Source of the DNA: G965204755 sp965243415
GTDB lineage: Bacteria > Acidobacteriota > Vicinamibacteria > Marinacidobacterales > Marinacidobacteraceae
DNA length: 64,000 nt
Reading direction: 5' to 3'
Assembly: GCA_965243415.1 (NCBI GenBank)
Contig: OZ251549.1
Span: 3,348,001 to 3,412,000 of the forward strand
This document shows positions 62,101-64,000 of this stretch, in pieces. Numbering within the stretch: position 1 is the stretch's first letter; every line of letters begins with the position of its first letter. The translations under genes and the position numbers were made by a program. The notes under the pieces were generated by a model. The model had not been told where the DNA came from and made no database searches. It was given only the letters and a program-made list of their open reading frames with translations.

Positions 62101-62416
62101 ACGGGACGTTGTAGTCCGCGAAGTCGTGACCGAGGGCTGCGAAACGCCCGTTCGCGACGATGAAGTCGTACCAGGGGATCAGTTGCTCGTGCATGTCCGA
62201 AGACACCCGCGGGAGCAGTGGAATCCGCGCGGCGAGAGCCGCGAGGACCCCCGCGACCACGAACCCCCGGTTCCTGATACCCCGGGCGATTCGCCGCCAC
62301 GGCGATTCCCGCGAAACCGGGCCGGGATCCGCCGACGGTCCCTCCGGTGTCTCGCCGGAGGCGCCGCGAAACGGACGCGACCCGGATCCCGACTCCGAAG
62401 CGTTCGCCGAACTCAT
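59126..62416 (-). CDS. GT-C glycosyltransferase-like membrane protein with five C-terminal two-Cys repeats (paralogue C)
   Basis: A 1096-residue protein with the same plan as A: hydrophilic N-terminus, membrane module (~50-465), helical linker, five repeats starting near 508, 633, 753, 872 and 995. Cysteine pairs are 524/572, 649/694, 769/814, 888/933 and 1011/1059. Two motifs of the membrane module differ: WWGQSESIYTAF (QAD in A and B) and LLPKMHGRYFFPAE (KMHDR in A and B), so charged residues shared by the other two are altered. The start MSSANAS is homologous to that of A. The frame continues upstream to 63598 but that is noncoding. Its stop overlaps the start of D. Confidence 0.75.
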   Translation of the reverse strand: MSSANASESGSGSRPFRGASGETPEGPSADPGPVSRESPWRRIARGIRNRGFVVAGVLAALAARIPLLPRVSSDMHEQLIPWYDFIVANGRFAALGHDFADYNVPYLYLLTLATFSSPWLSKVWAIKTISIVFDFVLAFFVGKCVALRYPKSSWIPKAAGVTTLLLPSVVLNSSWWGQSESIYTAFLAICLHSLLAGRHHRAFVAFGFSLCVKLQAVFLAPLFLWLAVRKAANRRSFVWSPLVWFATLLPAWFLGRPLSDLLTIYLDQSVRFGGRLAHRAQNLYQWVPDRFFPAYPLFVALAVAVLLAIAVAIHRNRVRITPERIVFLATFAVLLAPYILPKMHGRYFFPAEIFALILAFRSPRYWYAPVVLQLASFNIYSRGLWFYWWVPPSWFAVPVGLLILVLARGFLRDSASTGAAPARAGPGRSGAVGGPRPGLRDLAVSRFLPGALVVSMTLGILVVGAVRWGRARLEARQQARQAEIARLEATRRTILAGDLDPPLLRSIFDLYLDGKQLVYFREPCAPADTEARFLLSFHPPAPETGAPPGPEAGPRKRDFDFEERGRLLDRACVATVELPESGTSGIAAIETGQWDGSPRSWRAVRRLDRARFRSALDSIASGAAGEPLVRSDFDLYLAGTELLYHRQDCAPEDVEPRFFLHLFPSRDAVGGGDPRPRNRDFDFAERGLRLGRECLGIASLPPEGIELVKTGQWIGDEEPFWRAVVRLDHRRFRAGLDSVAAGTLGELVARSTFDLYRRGRELIYHREPCAAEEVEPRFFLHVFSPGDPARGGRRTMENRDFLFEDRGLRTHGRCLAMVELPGDGAAVRTGQWVAGESPVWEEAFRLDLDRFRSRLDEIGAAVLGEPLVSSTFDLYLGERELLYYRERCAAADVEARFFAHLVPAARVPRGRRDAFGSREFAFGERGVRTDGKCLAILPLDPGGISTIDTGQRRDGATLWRTALRSGLDGRFGADSSGRAAGGDEERGELAAPSVFDLHYDGTTITYHREACKAEDTSARFFLHVVPSDPVVLPADSVSTGFENSDFAFPDYGLHLDGECTARVPLPPYAIDRILTGQFVSDRGRLWEATLTPGEGR
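60098..60256 (-). repeat. Recent direct duplication, copy 2 (inside paralogue C)
   Basis: Partner of 58953-59111; it covers the linker and first part of the third repeat unit of paralogue C. Confidence 0.9.
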
Positions 62417-62631
62417 CCGCGCGGACCCTGCCGGTCCTGCCGTTCCGACGTCCCGCGGCCGGCCGTCTCGTTCACGGCCATCTCCCCCCGGCGCCTCTCC
62501 GCTTCCCGAATCGAATCCGGCGTTCATCCACTGCGCCGCGGGGCCCGGCGCCCGGCGCGGGAATGGTGACGCCCGCCCCTCGGCGCCGCGTCCGGCCGGC
62601 CCCTCGAACCGGAACGAGTCCGGACACGCCG

Positions 62632-63212
62632 TCAGGCCCCCCCCTCGCCGAGAGTGAGGGTAGCCTCCCGGAAACGGCCGCGGTCGGACACGAATCGCCC
62701 GGTGAGGATGAGATCGGTCGCGTTCGCCCGTGTCCGCCACGGCGCCTGGCGCCCGAAGCGGGGGAGCGTCGTCCCGTCGTGGCGGAGTTCGAAGACCGAC
62801 CGGAAGTCCGGCTCTCCGCGTTCCGCCGGGTCGGTGTTGCCGCCGGGGACCGGGCGCCCGCCGGGATCGAATCGGAGCCTCGTTCGCCGGAAGCGGCGCC
62901 CCGTCCTCCGGCCGGCCGGTTCCGATGGCCGCGAACATTCCCGTATCGAGCGGGACCGCCGCCGGGCTCCTCGCTTCCGTGCCTCCGAACCCGCGGTCGC
63001 CGAAATCGAGTATCCGGTTGCCGAGGGCGTCCCGGGGCTCCCGCGAAGCCCCGCCCGACCGCAGGAGGTGAAAGAAGAACCGTCCTTCCCGGTCCTCCGC
63101 GGCGCAGCGATCCCGGTCGGTGGAGCGACTCGGTTTCGCCGAGCTGGAGCTCAAGCGTCGAAGAAGCCACCGGTTCGCCGAAAGCGCCGGCGGCGTTGGA
63201 GTTCGGGCCGGA
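62632..63212 (-). pseudogene. Decayed copy of the glycosyltransferase C-terminal repeats
   Basis: Fragments of the last two repeats are spread over at least three frames: GAFGEPVASSTLELQLGETE, then CAAEDREGRFFFHLLRSGG and RILDFGDRGFGG, then ERGEPDFRSVFELRHDGTT and FVSDRGRFREATLTLGEGG. These match, in order, the end of paralogue C, including its last residues. Several frameshifts, and loss of the conserved cysteine-rich parts, exclude function. The 215 bases between its stop and the start of C (62417-62631) show no gene. Confidence 0.8.
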
Positions 63213-63540
63213 GCAGCGGCGAAGGATCGGTGTTTCGTCGGGATGGCGCCTCTTCCGGCAAGCGTGCGGGAAGAAGGCACCGAACCCGGGCGCCCCTTCC
63301 CCCGGCGAGCGCCCGCACGGGCGGAGGGGCCGCGGAAACCCGGCCGTCGTCGAACGCCTTTTCGCGGAACCGCTCGAATCTCCCGGCGGCGTTCGAGAAT
63401 GCTCGGCGGCCCCGGAACGGCGCCGCGCCCGCCGGAGGGGATCGGGCCGGCGCCACCATCCCGGGGGTTCTCCCCCGCTGACGCCCCGGCGGGATCTCGA
63501 ACTCCCGGACCGGTTCCCCGTCCCGGACGGTCGAGGGTGA
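63213..63540 (-). pseudogene. Scrambled remnants: end of D, start of SplB-like gene, start of S58 gene
   Basis: Reading the minus strand: 63540-63480 resembles the end of D plus its spacer (RDGEP, then FEIPPGR); 63459 to about 63310 encodes MVAPARSPPAGAAPFRGRRA and FSNAAGRFERFREKAFDDGR, a clear relative of the SplB-like N-terminus; 63274-63213 matches the promoter and first codons of the S58 gene (57121-57182), with HRSFAAA matching NRSFAAV. The three pieces are in the same order as their intact sources, but the bodies are deleted. Confidence 0.7.
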
Positions 63541-63774
63541 TCCGGTCGCCGCCGGCGACCGGGGGAAACCGCCACCCGGACAGCGCCCGACGAAACACCG
63601 GGCCGAGCGACAGCAGAAGCGGCGTCGGGAGCCGGGGCTTCGAGGGACGCGGTTCGAGGTCCGGCGCGGTCGCGCCGTGGTCGACGGCCGGCCCGAAGGA
63701 TCGAGTCCGCTCTCGGCAGGGCCGGTCGTTCCGGGCCGAGAACCACTCGGACCGGAGTCCGGGCCGCCATGGAG
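63541..63774. other. Gap next to the right-edge gene
   Basis: No coding or structural feature was found in these 234 bases; they probably continue the remnant region to the left. Confidence 0.4.
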
Positions 63775-64000
63775 TCAGTCCCGGGTGGGGACGGCGAAGG
63801 AAGCGGTGTGGCGCACTTCGCCGGCCGGACTGGTGACCCGCACCCGGCGCGGGCCCGGGGCGAACGCCGCCGGGTCGAGGCGGAGGGAGAGGCGCTCGCG
63901 GATGCGGGCGGCGAGGCCGGCGAGGGCTTCTTCGATCTCCTCCGGGTCGCCGCCGGTGCGGAGGAGGGCGCCGCCGCTCCGCCGCGCCAACTCCTCGAGC
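63775..64000 (-). CDS. C-terminal end of a VWFA-related protein (partial)
   Basis: The last 74 residues of a gene entering from the right edge. The sequence LARRSGGALLRTGGDPEEI followed by LAGLAARIRERLSLRLDP resembles the end of von Willebrand A domains of the acidobacterial VWFA-related type, where a GG-x-tail is followed by a helix with an I-x-E-x-Y/L-x-L pattern and a final beta segment (VRVTSPAGEVRHTASFAV). The metal-binding site lies outside the window, so this is tentative. Confidence 0.45.
   Translation of the reverse strand, partial: LEELARRSGGALLRTGGDPEEIEEALAGLAARIRERLSLRLDPAAFAPGPRRVRVTSPAGEVRHTASFAVPTRD

Noticed and set aside
62417..63598. N-terminal extension of paralogue C up to 63598
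   Set aside because: The extension reads through the decayed repeat and gene fragments in the wrong frames. The homologous start of paralogue A (MSSANAS) fixes the real start at 62416.

Overview
The window is a stretch of a visibly very GC-rich bacterial chromosome with strong G/C at third codon positions. It has no tRNA or rRNA gene, CRISPR array, insertion sequence or phage module that I can recognise. An outer membrane is implied by a Tsx/OmpK-like barrel, lipoprotein signals and many exported hydrolases. The gene families resemble those of Acidobacteriota, or less likely Gemmatimonadota: exported S9, M28, M20 and S58 peptidases, LVIVD repeats, DUF1684, and a C-terminal fragment resembling the acidobacterial VWFA-related family at the right edge. 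This placement is an inference from gene content. All comparisons here were made by eye.

Layout. 0-1 kb: a secreted beta-propeller protein coupled to a DUF1445 protein (minus). 1.4-5.6 kb: the translation cluster rplM-rpsI-rpsB-tsf-pyrH-frr (plus), followed by a threonine synthase. 7-18.7 kb: mostly exported catabolic enzymes (LVIVD protein, gamma-glutamyltransferase, S9 peptidase, TauD-like dioxygenase, formamidase-like protein, amidohydrolase) mixed with two gene remnants. 18.8-28 kb: FetAB-type exporter, orphan antitoxin, outer-membrane barrel, DUF368 protein, S-adenosylhomocysteine hydrolase, AI-2E-family protein, class III aminotransferase and an HpaI-like lipoprotein. 28.5-34.3 kb: a plus-strand run of tpx, a CarD-like regulator, xseA, a double-domain xseB, ispA and nadK. 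34.4-41.3 kb: BON protein, EVE protein, M20 and M28 peptidases, and a 1.1 kb gene-free gap holding a strongly structured element.

41.4-62.4 kb is one long co-directional minus-strand block: prfB with its programmed frameshift, greA, nfeD-slipin, a SPOR protein, an enoyl-CoA hydratase, an apparent selenocysteine peroxiredoxin, an S58 peptidase, a SplB-like radical SAM protein, and three giant GT-C glycosyltransferase-like membrane proteins. The giants have periplasm-facing C-termini built of four or five tandem repeats of about 120 residues, each with exactly two conserved cysteines. A fourth, repeat-only gene and a scrambled 0.9 kb graveyard beside them show that this family has been duplicating and recombining locally.

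The most noteworthy items are (1) the repeat-bearing glycosyltransferase family and its duplication traces, (2) an in-frame TGA at the peroxidatic position of a peroxiredoxin, followed by a hairpin, which reads as selenocysteine, and (3) the tandem XseB. Long open frames opposite most genes are artefacts of the high GC content and are left out.
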